This document shows positions 21,521-34,127 of a stretch of 64,000 nt of DNA, piece by piece. Both the position numbers and the translations under genes were made by a program. Each line of letters begins with the position of its first letter. Within the stretch, counting starts at the first letter, position 1. The DNA is taken from contig OX365955.1 in NCBI GenBank assembly GCA_947247005.1, positions 47,614,322-47,678,321 of the forward strand, in the 5' to 3' direction. The notes under the pieces are model-generated. The model had not been told where the DNA came from. It ran no database searches and was given only the letters and a program-made list of their open reading frames with translations. The stretch comes from Spisula solida. Taxonomy: Eukaryota; Mollusca; Bivalvia; Venerida; Mactridae.

Positions 21521-24500
21521 CTGTAAGAAGACAGAAACATATTCACAAACCTAATTCTATACTTCATTTCAAAATCTGTAGTCCACACAGTAATCCAATT
21601 CGACTATTCGTTACATTTTTATAAGGTTTTTGGTGCCACGGTTACTAGATAAGACCATATCTTACATAGTACCCATGTTATAGCATTAACATAACACGTG
21701 TTCGTCATCATTAGTCAACACTACTGGTCAAGTGCAGTAACTCCATTTTGATTTATATTGGAGTTATGCCCCTTTTCGAACTAAGACGTGTTGGTTAACG
21801 CACCTGGAAACCTTGTATCATACAAACTGTCTGTCTCTTACCTCGAAGTCAGAGGTCATTGGCTAATCAGGCAGGGAATAACCGGATGACCACACACGAC
21901 TGTCTCAGTCGAACGTAGATAAAAAAAAGAATTAGAGATGACAGAACAGATTTACATGTTTGACAGATTTAAATTCAGTTGATCAATGAAGATATCTAAT
22001 TCTTGGTGCATAGGTCTGCATACTCAGGTGTAAATTTCCAACAAACACGTCCGACAATCACTAATACGTGGCAATCTCTGTAATGTCGTTAATTTATACT
22101 CAGTTAAAGTCCAGAGTGTCTCGGTGTTAGTTTGAGAAAAGACAAAAAAACACTAAAATATACGTTACAGAAAATATACCTTACAGAAAATACAGAAAAT
22201 ATACCTTACAGAAAATATACCTTACAGACAATATTGGCCTCGGTGAGCTTTTGTCTCTGGACACGGTTATCTACATGTGTATTTATCTCTGGACACGGCT
22301 ATCTACATGCGTATATATTAAACAGACTGGGCGGTTTACAAGTTCTAAAATGTATCCGAGATAAAATACAACTTTATTTTGGTTTTGTTCTTAATCTAGA
22401 TCAAAACAGTAAAATGTAACCCAATAACTGCCACGAACAGTACATAGAAAATAAACAAAATAGTTTATCTTTATCAACAGTTAGATTAAATACGTCCATA
22501 TTTGTGTTCAGTTGTTCACACCAAATGTTGATGTTGATAATCAGATTGTATAGACACATACCAGACACAGTTATAACATGTGATAATAACCTCTAGTCAC
22601 ATTACGGGTTCGATAACTAGACTCTGATATACCAAAATGATAACTCAAATTTTAATTGTCGGAATCGGTCAGGAAACGCTGTGTAAGCAGAAATAGCACA
22701 ACAGTGAATGTCCTTAAAAGTTCGACGCGAAAAAGAAAAGTCACAAAATACAGACAACCACAAGAATTAACAAGAAAGAAGGAAGTATATAGCTACAAAA
22801 ATACGACAGCATATTCCGTCAGCGTGTCGCATTAATCAGTCAACATCTTCCGTCAGCGTGTCGCATCAATCAGTCAGCATCTTCCGTCAACGTGTCGCAT
22901 CAATCAGTCAACATCTTCCGTCACCGTGTCGCATCAATCAGTCAATATCTTCCGTCAACGTGTCGCATCAATCAGTCAACATCTTCCGTCAACGTGTCGC
23001 ATCAATCAGTCAACATCTTCCGTCAACGTGTCGCGTCAATCAGTCAACATCTTCCGTCAACGTGTCGCATCAATCAGTCAACATCTTCCGTCAACGTGTC
23101 GCATCAATCAGTCAGCATCTTCCGTCAACGTGTCGCATCAATCAGTCAACATCTTCCGTCAACGTGTCGCATCAATCAGTCAACATCTTCCGTCACCGTG
23201 TCGCATCAATCAGTCAACATATTCCGTCAACGTGTCGCATCAATCAGTCAACATCTTCCGTCAACGTATCGCCTCAATCAGTCTGCATCTTCCGTCACCG
23301 AGTCGCTTCAATTAGTCAACATCTTCCGTCAACGTATCGCTTCAATTAGTCAACATCTTCCGTCACCGTGTTGCATCAATCCGTCAACATCTCCCGTCAA
23401 CGTGTTGCATCACGTATCGCATCAATCCGTCAACAACTTCCGTCACCGTGTCGAATCGATCAGTCAACATCTTCCGGCACCGTGTCGCATCAATAAGTCA
23501 ACATCTTCCGTCACCGTGTCGCATCAATCAGTCAACATCTTCCGTCAACGTGTCGCATCAATCAGTCAACATCTTCCGTCAACGTATCGCATCAATCAGT
23601 CAACATCTTCCGTCAACGTGTTGCACCAATCAGTCAACATCTTCCGTCAACGTGTCGCATCAATCAGTCAACATCTTCCGTCACAGTGTCGCATCAATCA
23701 GTCAACATCTTCCGTCAACGTATCGCATCAATCAGTCAACATCTTCCGTAAACGAGTCGCATCAATCAGTCAACATCTTCCGTCACCGTGTCGCATCAAT
23801 AATTAGTCAACATCTTCCGTCACCGTGTCGCATTAATCCGTCAACATCTTCCGTCAACGTGTCGCATCAATCCGTCAACATCTTCCGTCAACGAGTTGCA
23901 TCAATCCGTCAACATCTTCCGTCAACGTGTCGCATCAATCAGTCAACATCTTCCGTCAACGTGTCGCATCAATCAGTCAACATCTTCCGTGAACGTGTCG
24001 CATCAATCAGTCAACATCTTCCGTGAACGTGTCGCATCAATCAGTCAACATCTTCCGTCAACGTGTCGCATCAATCAGTCAACATCTTCCGTCAACGTAT
24101 CGCATCAATCAGTCAACATCTTCCGTCAACGTATCGCATCAATCAGTCAACAACTTCCGTAAACGAGTCGCATCAATCAGTCAACATCTTTCGTCACCGT
24201 GTCGCATCAATAATTAGTCAACATCTTCCGTCACCGTGTCGCATTAATCCGTCAACATCTTCCGTCAACGTGTCGCATCAATCCGTCAACATCTTCCGTC
24301 AACGTGTCGCATCAATCAGTCAACATCTTCCGTCAATGTGTCGCATCAATCCACCAACATCTTCCGTCAACGTGTCGCATCAATCAGTCAACATCTTCCG
24401 TCAACGTGTCGCATCAATCAGTCAACATCTTCCGTCAACGTGTCGCATCAATCAGTCAAACATAACTGGTGTAAGAGCCAGAAGACAAGATTATTTAACA

Positions 24501-27500
24501 AGGATGATCTCACATTCTATAGAGGAAAATCCACATCGTTGTTAAACGTCATAAAAGTGTATGATCTGTCGGAACCAGGAATCTTACACAGAATGGTTGG
24601 GTACAAATCCAGCACACTAAGCACTGGACAGCGACCAGGAATCTGACCCAGAATGGTTGGGTACAAATCTAGCACACTAACCACTGGACAGCGACCAGGA
24701 ATCTGACCCAGAATGGCTGGATACAAATCCAGCACACTAACCACTGGACAGCGACCAGGAATCTGACCCAGAATGGTTGGGTACAAATCCAGCACACTAA
24801 CCACTGGACAGCGACCTGGAATCTGACCCAGAATGGTTGGGTACAAATCAAGCACACTAACCACTGGACAGCGACCAGGAATCTGACCCAGAATGGTTGA
24901 GTACAAATCCAGCACACTAACCACTGGACAGCGACCAAGAATCTGACCCAGAATAGTTGGGTACAAATCCAGCACACTAACCACTGGACAGCGACCAGGA
25001 ATCTGACCCAGAATGGTTGGGTACAAATCCAGCACACTAACCACTGGACAGCTACCAGGAATCTGACCCAGAATGGTTGGGTACAAATCCAGCACACTAA
25101 CCACTGGACAGCTACCAGGAATCTGATCCAGAATGGATGGGTACAAATCCAGCACACTAACCACTGGACAGCTACCAGGAATCTGATCCAGAATGGATGG
25201 GTACAAATCCAGCACACTAACCACTGGACAGCTACCAGGAATCTGATCCAGAATGGATGGGTACAAATCCAGCACACTAACCACTGGACAGCTACCAGGA
25301 ATCTGATCCAGAATGGATGGGTACAAATCCAGCACACTAACCACTGGACAGCGACCGTGAATCTAATCCAGAATGGATGGGTACAAATCCAGCACACTAA
25401 CCACTGGACAGCGACCGTGAATCTGATCCAGAATGGTTGGATACAAATCCAGCACACTAACCACTGGACAGCGACCAGGAATCTGACCCAGAATGGTTGG
25501 GTACAAATCCAGCACACTAACCACTGGACAGCGACCATGGCTCCTCTGTATAACAAACCGACACTCACCATATAACTCACATACATGAGTTCTCGATCAA
25601 ATGAATGTAACCATGGTATAAACGACTGTACCGAACTCCGACCCACGAGATGATACTAGTTGTAATAAATAACAAATAACATTATACAAATAAAACCTAC
25701 AATATCTGGAAATATTTCCTCCGTAGAATTGCTGTGCTTCAGATGTTGCTTTCTTGTATCCCGACTTATACATATCCATTAATCTATTCTGAGCAGTAAG
25801 CATTGTGTTAAATCCACCAGGTTCTATAGTATGAGCAGTCACACCAGAATGCAGCAACTCTCGTCTGGAAAAATAGAAGTGTGTAACAAGGGTCATATGT
25901 ACCGCGTCTATCATTTACGACCTGGTGGGCATTATTTGCCTCGAAGAGGTTCTTCCGATCGAAATCGGCAAGTGACGGGATGTCAATGCATAGGTTCGGG
26001 AGAGGTCGTTAGATATTTGGTGACGTCGGGATACATCAAAGTTATGACTCGGTTCCACGAAGCATTTTTATGCGTATGGATGTTTCACTGGAGCTTTCGC
26101 GAAATGCGTTTTTTCCCAGAAGCATTCCAGATGCATCTACTCAACTCATACAAACACCTGTTTATGAGAATTAATTACAAATATTAGCAATGTTTCTTAC
26201 AAACTGGTTTTTTACAAAAGGGTTTGACAAAAGACTGTAATACATTTATTGTCATCCCAGCAAGTTTAGTAACATATTATTACAACACCGGTTGCTATAA
26301 GGCTTCCAAACCAAACTAAAAACCATAATAAATTCGATCCTTCGTGTGAAAAACTCTACTGAAATCAAACCATCGTATAACTGACCTGGGACTCTGTGAA
26401 CTACTAGTATGTACATACTGATTTAATGATTGTTTTCATTCCAAAGACCTCATAAATGAAAATACACGTCTTTATAGCACTAAATGAATTGTTTAGCTTG
26501 GTGATTTTATGTAGCCTATATGACTACACAAGTAGATGAAGTACAAATGTAAATATTTTACTGATGTATAATAAATTCTGAAATACATGAAGTTAGCGAA
26601 GTAATTGCACAACAGTTTGAATATTATATTATTTTAAAGTTACAGGATGGAACCCTAACCTTAAACAGGATATACATACCGTAAACAGGATATACCTACC
26701 TTAAACTGGATACACTTACCCTAAACTTGATACACATACCTTAAACAGGATACACACACCTTAAACTTGATACAATTACCTTAAACTTGATACACATACC
26801 TTAAACAGGATACACACACCTTAAACTTGATACAATTACCTTAAACTTGATACACATACCTTAAACAGGATACACCTACCTTAAACAGGATACACTTACC
26901 TTAAACTGGATACACCTACCTTAAACAGGATATACATACCTTAAACTGGATACACATACCTTAAACAGGATACACACACCTTAAACAGGATACACTTACC
27001 TTAAACTGGATACACCTACCTTAAACAGGATACACTTACCTTAAACTGGATACACATACCTTAAACAGGATACACACACCTTAAACAGGATACACCTACC
27101 TTAAACTGGATACACCTACCTTAAACAGGATACACACACCTTAAACTGGATACACCTACCTTAAACAGTATACACACACCTTAAACTGGATACACATACC
27201 TTAAACTTGATACAATTACCTTAAACTTGAAACACATACCTTAAACAGGATACACCTATCTTAAACAGGATACACTTACCTTAAACTGGATACACCTACC
27301 TTAAACAGGATATACATACCTTAAACTGGATACACATACCTTAAACAGGATACACACACCTTAAACAGGATATACTTACCTTAAACTGGATACACCTACC
27401 TTAAACAGGATACACTTACCTTAAACTGGATACACATACCTTAAACAGGATACACACACCTTAAACAGGATACACCTACCTTAAACTGGATACACCTACC

Positions 27501-29497
27501 TTAAACAGGATACACTTACCTTAAACTGGATACACCTACCTTAAACAGGATACACACACCTTAAACTGGATACACATACCTTAAACAGGATACACTTACC
27601 TTAAACATGATACACTTACCTTAAACTGAATACACCTACCTTAAACAGGATATACCTACCTTAAACAGGATACACTTACCTTAAACAGGATACACTTACC
27701 TTAAACTGGATACACCTACCTTAAACAGGATACACTTACCTTAAACTGGATATACATACCTTAAACAGGATACACCTACCTTAAACAGGATACACTTACC
27801 TTAAACAGGATATACCTACCTTAAACAGGATACACCTACCTTAAACAGGATACACATACCTTAAACTTCATACACCTGCCTTAAACAGGATACACATACC
27901 TTAAACAGGATATACATACCTTAAACAGGATACACCTACCTTAAACAGGATACACATACCTTAAACTTGATACACATACCTTAAACAGGATACACACACC
28001 TTAAACAGGATACACATACCTTAGACAGGATGTACCTACCTTAAACAGGATACACCAACCTTAAACAGGATACACCTACCTTAAACAGGATACACCTACC
28101 TTAAACAGTATACACCTACCTTAAACAGGATACACATACCTTAGACAGGATGTGAACATTTTAACACCAGCCTTGGATATGGAGTAGTTGGTTACACCGG
28201 GATAACCAAAGTTTGCTGTTACACTACAAACGTTCACCAGCCTACCACGTGACGCACGTAACAACGGCAAAAACGCCATCGTCATAGAAATCGTACCAAA
28301 AAGATTCACTTTGCACGTTGACTTAAAATCTTTAAGTGAGGTCCACTCCACAGGCCCGTATGTAGGCATAATGCCAGCATTGTTAACAAGTCCCCATAAA
28401 TCTGTAAAACATTATATTGAATCTTCAATTATGGGGTAACCAGTGATGTACGAGGTCGTCATTAATATGATATTTCTTCAATTTAGGTCAGTTGAAACAA
28501 CATATTCCAATAAATTGTTTATTAAAACCACAGGACCCTACAACTGGCCTAATGGAAGAACACACTGGTCAGTTGAAATAACATGACCCTACAACTGACT
28601 AAAGGAAGCAACAACTCACTACAACTCTCCCAAGGTAACAACATATTCCAATAAATAGTTAATTGAAACAACAGGACCCTATGACTGGCTGGAAGAAACG
28701 AAAGCCCTCTACAATTGACCAAAGGGAATAACAACTCCCTTCAACTAGCTAAAGGAAACAACAGCTCTCTATTTCTAGCCAAAGATAACAAGTAGCTTCC
28801 CACAACTGACGAAGACACATCAGCTCATTTCAAGTGGCCAAATATAAGAATAAACTCCCTGCAACAGGCAAAAGAGAACAACAGCACCATTAAACTGGCC
28901 AAAGGAAACAACAGCTCCAAGCAACTTTGCAAAGCAACCAAAAGTGCCGAAAGTAACGAACCATCTACCGAAGCGGCCAACCCTATTTTTCATAGCGTCA
29001 ATGCAAAAACAAAATAACAGAGAATGTACATGCACAATAAGTAGATACAATTTTATGAACTGAACGACTTAAATGACTAAAATTATCCGAACTATCCGCA
29101 TCTATGAGTAAATAGATTATATATGACGAAGAATAAAAATCAGCAAAGTTTAAAAATACCACAAACCTCCACCTTTGATGGTCTGCTTAACAAAAACCAA
29201 AGCCTTTTCAACCGAACTTTCATCAGTTACATCTACAATGAATGTATTCAGACGTGATGATGTTTCTGTTTTCAGTGTGTCGGCACCTTGGGTTGTTAGA
29301 CATCCGGCAAGCACAGGGACACCCTTCCTGTCCAGGGTATTAGCCAGCATGTAACCAAACCCACTATCACAGCCAGTGATCAATACATAACGTTTGTGTA
29401 ACGTCTTCAGTTCCAATGTGGATAAATATAAATACACAAACACCAATACAACAATCACTACGGCAACGTAGAGTAGAGATAACGCCACTTGGGACAT
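21291..29497 (-). CDS. Short-chain dehydrogenase, retinol / 17-beta-hydroxysteroid dehydrogenase-like (SDR9C type, 4 exons, 328 aa)
   Basis: NAD(P)-dependent oxidoreductase, probably on the ER membrane and acting on retinoids or steroids; the substrate is inferred from family only. Exons in transcript order: 29497-29167, 28401-28140, 25864-25701, 21520-21291. Total 987 nt, all junctions GT-AG, phases consistent. An N-terminal hydrophobic anchor (about residues 4-26) precedes the cofactor motif TGCDSGFG (41-48). Then follow NNAG (117-120) and the catalytic residues N143, S170, Y183 and K187 (YSISK). ELLHSGVTAHTIEPGGF follows the active site as in RDH/HSD17B6 proteins. The length is typical and the gene looks intact. 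Its introns carry 20-bp, 60-bp and 34-bp arrays, making the gene 8.2 kb for a 1-kb coding sequence. BDH1-like substrate use is an alternative. Confidence 0.93.
22806..24461. repeat. 34-bp minisatellite in dehydrogenase intron 3, about 48 copies
   Basis: Unit CGTGTCGCATCAATCAGTCA + ACATCTTCCGTCAA with many single-base variants and some short insertions (for example near 23400 and 23805). Duplicated blocks of several units (around 23700-23890 and 24110-24290) show segmental amplification. The period is not a multiple of 3 but the unit lacks stops in some frames, giving spurious open frames. Confidence 0.97.
24571..25537 (-). repeat. 60-bp array, 16 copies, each a tRNA-like (SINE head) sequence on the minus strand
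   Basis: On the minus strand each unit reads TCCAGTGGTTAGTGTGCTGG, then a TTTGTACCC stretch, then TGGGTCAGATTCC. This has the order and spacing of a tRNA: A box (CAGTGGTTAG), anticodon-arm-like segment with TGT, and a degenerate B box (GGGTCAGATTCC for GGTTCNANNCC). Copies differ at few sites (ggttgg/ggatgg, gcgacc/gctacc). Whether any unit is transcribed by RNA polymerase III is unknown; the B box is imperfect. Confidence 0.9.
25701..25864 (-). CDS. Dehydrogenase exon 3 (residues 198-253)
   Basis: Acceptor ctatttttccag|. The donor TATT|GTAGGT is the choice that keeps exon 4 in frame. Encodes RRELLHSGVTAHTIEPGGF and then an EAQQFYGG segment. Confidence 0.92.
26654..28139 (-). repeat. 20-bp minisatellite: about 74 tandem copies of the exon-2 splice donor
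   Basis: On the minus strand the true exon-2 end reads TCCTGTCTAAG|GTATGTGTATCC. The whole array repeats TCCTGTTTAAG|GTATGTGTA with variants GTATGT, GTAAGT, GTAGGT and GTGTGT, and CCTG/CCAG. Thus every unit carries a good or near-consensus 5' splice site (AAG|GTRNGT). The array starts immediately at the real donor (28140/28139) and fills most of the first part of intron 2 (28139-25865). The unit closest to the exon is the most diverged from the array consensus (exonic ATCCTGTCTAAG). Confidence 0.97.
28140..28401 (-). CDS. Dehydrogenase exon 2: NNAG and YSISK active-site segment (residues 111-198)
   Basis: Acceptor aatgttttacag|, donor CTAAG|GTATGT. Encodes DLWGLVNNAGIMPTYGP, CKVNLFGT, VNVCSVTANFGYPG and NYSISKAG. 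Confidence 0.93.
28490..28960. repeat. Degenerate ~35-bp tandem repeat in dehydrogenase intron 1
   Basis: Recurring CAACTGGCCAAAGGAAACAA-like units alternate with CAGCTCCCTA-like tracts. Divergence is far greater than in the other arrays, so this one is probably old. Confidence 0.65.
29167..29497 (-). CDS. Dehydrogenase exon 1: membrane anchor and cofactor-binding motif (residues 1-111)
   Basis: ATG at 29497, donor GGAG|GTTTGT. Encodes the hydrophobic anchor, YVLITGCDSGFGYMLA and LAGCLTTQGADTL, ending KQTIKGG. Confidence 0.93.
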
Positions 29498-32400
29498 ACT
29501 GGTGGTGCTAATTGTCTTTGTTATGACATTAATAATGCTTTAGAGTAACTAAAGATGTCGCAGTTGTCACTGAATAGTGTCACATAAGGGTATTTAGCTT
29601 ATATATGACCTGCGTGTCCTGAACGATATCGGTGAAGAGGTCAAACCGTCGAGACAGTGTCGGGTAAATGGTTATCTGAATATCATGTTCAAAAATTGAT
29701 AAAATCTAATATTTATGTACTGAAATAATGTGTGCAATAAATAGTTTGTCATGGGAATTCTGAACGGATTATCAAAACTCTGCAGCATCTCATTTTCGTG
29801 AATGTGGCAAAACTTTTCTATTAATTAATCAGTTTTTTGTTCATAAGTACCTCGTTTTATTACACCTGCTATCAGTAACTACTTTTACCAGGGGCATCAT
29901 ATTGCACGGTTGGTAGGTTATCTAATATTGAGTGCTCAATGTAGGACTCGGTGTTAAAGTTCTCGTACATACATGTAATGTACTCACCAGTTTTTGCACC
30001 TAGCTTACATATAATTATGTCATTTGATATATGTATATAGTCGGCCAGATGTCATTGTAGAGAACGTCCTGCATGTTTGTTTGTCGAATGTTATTGTCAA
30101 CGCTTATCATGAGAAACCTCAGATAACCTGAAAAACAGTGTCTAATAATGGTGACACATTTATAAAAGCCTTTCATGATGTGTATTACTAAAACTGACTG
30201 CAACAAAGCAATCAACTCCATAAACTTCGTGAAAACTTTTGCAAAATTTTATCTACGGAATACCAGTCTAATTTCTAAATAATTATGGTATCAATTTAAC
30301 GATTCTTGTGAGAGATCATAATCACTTTTGTGCAATAGCGGAAGTCCTATAGTCAACCTTTTTAAGGGGGCGGACAACCCAGAATGAAGATTCCCCTCCG
30401 GCCGACACACACCTTTCTATGTTAAGAACACTGATTCACTGTCAATCACACACCTGAGAAGAAATGCACACTTTGTTAAGTTTAAATATCCTAGAGCAAT
30501 CAAAATACACAAAAACAACAGCCCACAAAGAAATATATTGACAAATTTAGGCACCAAGTAGTCATTTGTTTAGGTCGCGAAAACATGTGAAAATCCACAT
30601 CTTCGGCTCAAAATAAAAAATGGTTTAACGGATAGCTAGCCCTATACAGTATTCATGTTTGGCTACCCTAATACATGCCTAACTCACAATTGGGTCCAAA
30701 ATAATAGGGTTTCCAATCCGTTTTTCCACAATATTTATGAATGTAAACTTACCAGAAAAAAGTCCGTCTTTTTCGGTGCGAGAGCTAGAAAACTTAGTTT
30801 CGCACTTTTCAACTGTTTTCATTCAAACCACAACAAAGGTCATGACCCTAACACATAATTTATTGCAAACATGTAGTAAACCATGATTTTAACACAAAAC
30901 TTACTTGGATTATTCTTGCTAATGATAAAATAGCCAAGAAACACAGCATTTGTCTTATACAATTTTGACCATGGTCAATTCGAATACTTGGCTTCTCTGG
31001 GTATACTGCCTCCTTATTTATGTATTGCCCATTTTATAGTACATGTAAACACGAGGGCACTGAACTTGGTTTCGTTGAGGTGATCATTTTAAACATGTCG
31101 CATAAAGATTTGGCCAAAATTGTTACCACTAGTGACTACACACACAATTGTGGACGAACACAAGGGCGACGGACTAAGAGTGATCACAAAAGCTCACCTG
31201 TCACAAAGAATAAAGGCAATTAATTTGGTTACTGTTCATATTTGTCAATCTGTGTTCATTGTGTATGTGCCTTTCTGCAACTTAGGTTGTCTAGCATTAT
31301 GCTGCTATGTTTTCCAAAGTTTCAAAAAAGTCATGTTACCTGTTTCTGCGATGTGACATTGTCTTTGTGAGTAGCTCTTGACTGTTGTCGCCTGCTCCGG
31401 ATATAATATGCTCACTGATTGAGGTGGAAGGCTGTCGGATTTACATGTAGATGTCATGTTCATTTCATTATTCTTGATCATTATCTAGTTGTCATTGTAA
31501 CTGGTACTCTTGATCTTATAACTTTGTCGTGTTGTGTTTCTGTGCTTTACGTACATGCCACTTCACTTTTTAATCTTCTAGTTTCATATTTTAACATAAA
31601 TAACTATAACTATTGATGCTCGATATGCTGTGAACCATCAACAATATACATGCAGTGTTTATACGCCTAAATAATCAATGGAAAGTCACCAAAACGATGT
31701 ATTCGTCTTGTTTCATGTAAATCTAGCAGTTAAATCGTATTCTGTTATTTGTGTGTTGTTCGTTCTCACACCACACCCCTGTCCGAAATGTTATTATCTT
31801 TACTTGTTGACTAACGTTTATTTACAGTGTTGTTAACACTCGCTTACATTTTAATTGAATCAACATTATAATTGTATGTGTGTAAGTAGGCTTTTGTGCT
31901 ATACTGATTCTGGTAAGTGTTACCTTAATGTACCCACAGATAGTACAAAATTAGACATCAATGATAAAACAACTAATCGATATATGTATACAATACTAAC
32001 TCTGCTTACTGTAAAATCACATGATGTCGAGGGTATTTAATTTCGTAGATTTTGATTAAATGCATTTCATGGAGTTGTAAATTCATGGATAACAAAACAT
32101 GTAAGCATAAATCCAAGTTCGATATTTGAGAGGATGATTTATCTTGGGGAATATATTTCGTTGTCGAGTGCAACTACGAAATCAACGAAAATTCAACTCC
32201 ATCGAAAAATAATGATTTTACAGTCTGGATAAGAGAAAACACAGTTCTGTCTTATTTTAATACTGTTTTGGTTTTTATGAAACAAAATGCTAAATATCAC
32301 GTTATCCTGGGCGCACTATAATGCCATCTTGAATATGTAAAACGTTAGTCAAAAGTGATAGGTCGGGGGAACAGAGAAATATAAACACTACTGTAAATAA

Positions 32401-33808
32401 ACGTACGCTTGACTATATTTGTTCCATAAATGCGTTGACAATGTAAGTATACAACCTGTTTTACATGTTTACAACATACAATTCATGCATTGACCAGTAT
32501 CATTACCAGACTGACCTGGTTATGGGTGAACTCTGACTGCGGGTTTCTTGCACATGCTCCATCACAGGGTTTGTTGTTGCAGAACCACGTCGGGGACTTT
32601 TCCAAGAGTGGTACACGTGTTACCAGTGTAATATAGTGATGTCTGTGATATGTGAGTGTCACCACTATGTATTTGAGGTCTAGATCCGATAGTTCAAACA
32701 TCAACCCTTCATAAATCAGACAAAGGTACTCTCAGTGCTCTACATAGATAATCTTGTCTTTATAAAATCTTGTTGTTCACTGAAAACTAGTTGCACAAAG
32801 AAGGCACCTGAGATTAAAAGTAAAACATTCATGACCAAGGCGCGACACCAATGCTAGACTGAATACACCGAAATATGAATGACCCACGGGAGGTAATCCA
32901 ATTCTCTTTGCACAAAGTCACCTCCAGAGTTACCTTTCTTATTAAGTCAGAACTTAATGCATAAATACACCCTGTTACATCAGAACAATGTAACTCGTAG
33001 TATATTCCAGAGAATTTAACATGACTCTCGACCTTTAATTTGCATAATTTAACAACGGATATATTGTTTATATTTATATCCCCGGCTGTATGTTTTCATA
33101 AGCGGAGAGTATCACGAAGACGTTCGAGGTGAAATACCTACACAAATCTTTAGGACCGATGTTGCACCATTTGCTCGCGGAAGTTTACATATTCAACGCT
33201 AGAACCTTGTAATATATTCATACATAAAGGTCAGGATCATGTCAAATTCTCTGTGCTATATCGATAAGACATATACTAAACGGCTTTAAAAAGCGACAGT
33301 GGGGTATACATGCTGTTTGTATTTCAGTAGAGCAAAATTAGTTCTTAAGTTCACTTGCATCATGTTAATGGTGAACTTAATACCGTCATTTCGGCACCAA
33401 GGAAATAAAAATCAGGCGAGTATTAGATAATACATTGGGTTATAAATACATTGCTCTAGAAAACGAATGTCACACTTTTAATCAATCGGTAATTGTTAGC
33501 GTAGAACAATATATCCAAATGATGCGGACTTTAGTTAAATGCGAAGACGCCCCTCTACTTTAGTTTTACAGTGCTGTTGAAATTATTTGATGTGCCATTA
33601 ACCATTAAACTTGTTGGCGCAAGATATGTTTCGCTTTTTTACAAAAACATTTGCGCTCAACAATGGCTGATCCAATTTATCGAGAAACGTGTTACTTTCC
33701 TTTCTCTGAACTTATGTCTTATTCTTGTGATAAGTCCAGTATTACTTAATCCATTTTAAGATATTTGGGTATCGAAATGACGGCATTCCGGTAACCGTCA
33801 ATACCATA
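29498..33808. other. Upstream of the dehydrogenase; no convincing gene
   Basis: AT-rich sequence in which I see no complete gene. The dehydrogenase promoter should lie just above 29498, but no core element is clear. A short segment near 31139-31215 resembles dispersed molluscan repeat sequence (ACAAGGGCGACGGAC..CAAAAGCTCACCTGTCAC). A candidate minus-strand exon is listed at 32516-32701. Confidence 0.45.
32516..32701 (-). other. Candidate minus-strand coding exon (62 codons), unassigned
   Basis: ATG at 32701 followed by a 62-codon open stretch ending at a good donor CAG|GTCAGT. It contains a cysteine-rich motif FCNNKPCDGACARNP that looks like a conserved coding sequence. No partner exon could be joined in phase, and no family is recognised. 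Confidence 0.3.
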
Positions 33809-34061
33809 TCGCTGGCTTAGAATTAGAAGGTCGTAAGTACCACTTACCACCTTATAATTCATAATATTATATGAAATCTTCATCTCAAGGCGCTTTTTAT
33901 TAGCCTATTTTCATGAAAAAGATCGTATGAGCCTATTTTCATGAAAATCGGAAGTGGTCATGTTGACCAAACTGAAGTTTAAAAACTAAGTTAAGAATAG
34001 TTTTCAGACAGTTGCTTCTTGTTTTCTCAAACTTACGACCTTCTAGTTCTAAGCCAGCGAT
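33809..34061. mobile_element. Possible MITE with 31-bp inverted ends
   Basis: ATCGCTGGCTTAGAATTAG (start 33809) is repeated inverted as CTAGTTCTAAGCCAGCGAT ending at 34061; 31-bp arms differ at about one base. No target duplication is obvious. It directly borders the 39-bp array. Confidence 0.6.
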
Positions 34062-34127
34062 GTATAATAATGAAACATATTACTGGTACAAGTAAACCTA
34101 TCCCAGGTTCGCGTTTTTTAAACCCAT

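Noticed and set aside
22806..24461. CRISPR array (34-bp direct repeats)
   Set aside because: Repeats are contiguous with no unique spacers, degenerate, and lie in an intron of an animal gene.
30015..30221. Minus-strand exon candidate after ctgtttttcag (YLRFLMISVDNNIRQ...)
   Set aside because: There is a weak resemblance to galactosyltransferase-like text, but it cannot be joined in phase to the 32516-32701 candidate and shows no diagnostic motif.
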